5,876 nucleotides of DNA from Anaerolineaceae bacterium (lineage in GTDB: Bacteria > Chloroflexota > Anaerolineae > Anaerolineales > Anaerolineaceae): assembly GCA_027348305.1 (NCBI GenBank), contig DAIEPS010000122.1, forward strand, positions 1-5,876, in the 5' to 3' direction. The position numbers and the translations under genes were made by a program. This document shows, in pieces, positions 5,778 to 5,876 of this stretch; within the stretch, counting starts at the first letter, position 1; each line of letters begins with the position of its first letter. Under the pieces are notes generated by a model that was given only the letters and a program-made list of their open reading frames with translations, was not told the origin of the DNA and searched no databases.

Positions 5778-5875
5778 GTCCGCCACTGCCCCTCGACCGC
5801 CATCGCGATCTGATCCTCGGCGATGCGGTCGAAGTCCCAATCGTGGTGCTCGGCCAGTGTCTCGACGATATCAAT
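5756..5875 (-). CDS. YbjN-family protein fragment, apparently from another (alphaproteobacterial) genome
   Basis: Reading the minus strand from 5875 gives 40 uninterrupted residues containing EHHDWDFDRIAEDQ and, after a short gap, GQWRTYSITLAW. From memory this closely resembles the N-terminal region of YbjN-domain proteins of Rhodobacterales-like Alphaproteobacteria, a family of poorly known role with a chaperone-like fold. The codons favour G or C in third position more than the neighbouring genes. Past 5756 the same frame runs antisense through the peptidoglycan-binding-like gene and the resemblance stops at once. The gene's start lies beyond the right edge and its remainder is absent, so it is broken at the junction. 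I read it as foreign sequence joined to the contig, not as a neighbour in the same genome. Confidence 0.6.
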
Positions 5876-5876
5876 C

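Noticed and set aside
5551..5874. Minus-strand open frame of about 107 residues at the right end
   Set aside because: It spans the suspected junction, is arginine/serine-rich like an out-of-frame translation, and is in a different frame from the YbjN-like reading that makes sense.

Overview
The window looks like a short metagenomic contig from a moderate-GC bacterium. My best guess is an Anaerolineae-like member of the Chloroflexota. This rests on remembered resemblance of the RecF, RsmG, cyclic-nucleotide/PH protein and peptidoglycan-binding-like N-terminus to that group, and on TGG-TAAAAT extended -10 promoters; there is no rRNA or other decisive marker. The left edge lies inside an insertion sequence. 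The last ~110-120 bases at the right edge appear to belong to a different organism, so both ends look like assembly break points.

Layout. 1-~480: 3' end of an IS, with the C-terminal 139 residues of a DDE (rve-type) transposase followed by two copies of a ~21-bp motif that probably form its terminal transposase-binding end. 481-573: AT-rich spacer with a promoter and a strong ribosome binding site. 574-1195: type II toxin-antitoxin pair (AbrB/MazE-fold antitoxin, then a PIN-domain VapC-like toxin with its four acidic residues intact). 1195-1908: rsmG (16S rRNA m7G527 methyltransferase), whose ATG overlaps the toxin stop codon by one base. 1913-5350, minus strand: a three-gene run read as cNMP/PH membrane protein, then def (peptide deformylase), then recF, with gaps of 33-36 and 3 bases; recF converges on rsmG with only 4 bases between stops. 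5351-5456: divergent promoter region. 5457 onward, plus strand: N-terminus of a membrane-anchored peptidoglycan-binding-like (VanW/PG_binding_4 type) protein, cut off where the sequence switches, around 5753-5765, to an antisense fragment resembling an alphaproteobacterial YbjN-family gene.

How they relate. rsmG, def and recF are housekeeping genes for ribosome modification, N-terminal protein processing and recombinational repair. The IS and toxin-antitoxin pair form an AT-richer accessory block abutting rsmG, so rsmG is probably at least partly transcribed and translationally coupled with the toxin gene. The least familiar protein is the 551-residue one at 3695-5350: a cyclic-nucleotide-binding domain followed by two copies of a (two transmembrane helices + bacterial PH) unit. 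No RNA gene, CRISPR array, or convincing terminator was found. I do not see a clear new multi-gene system here.
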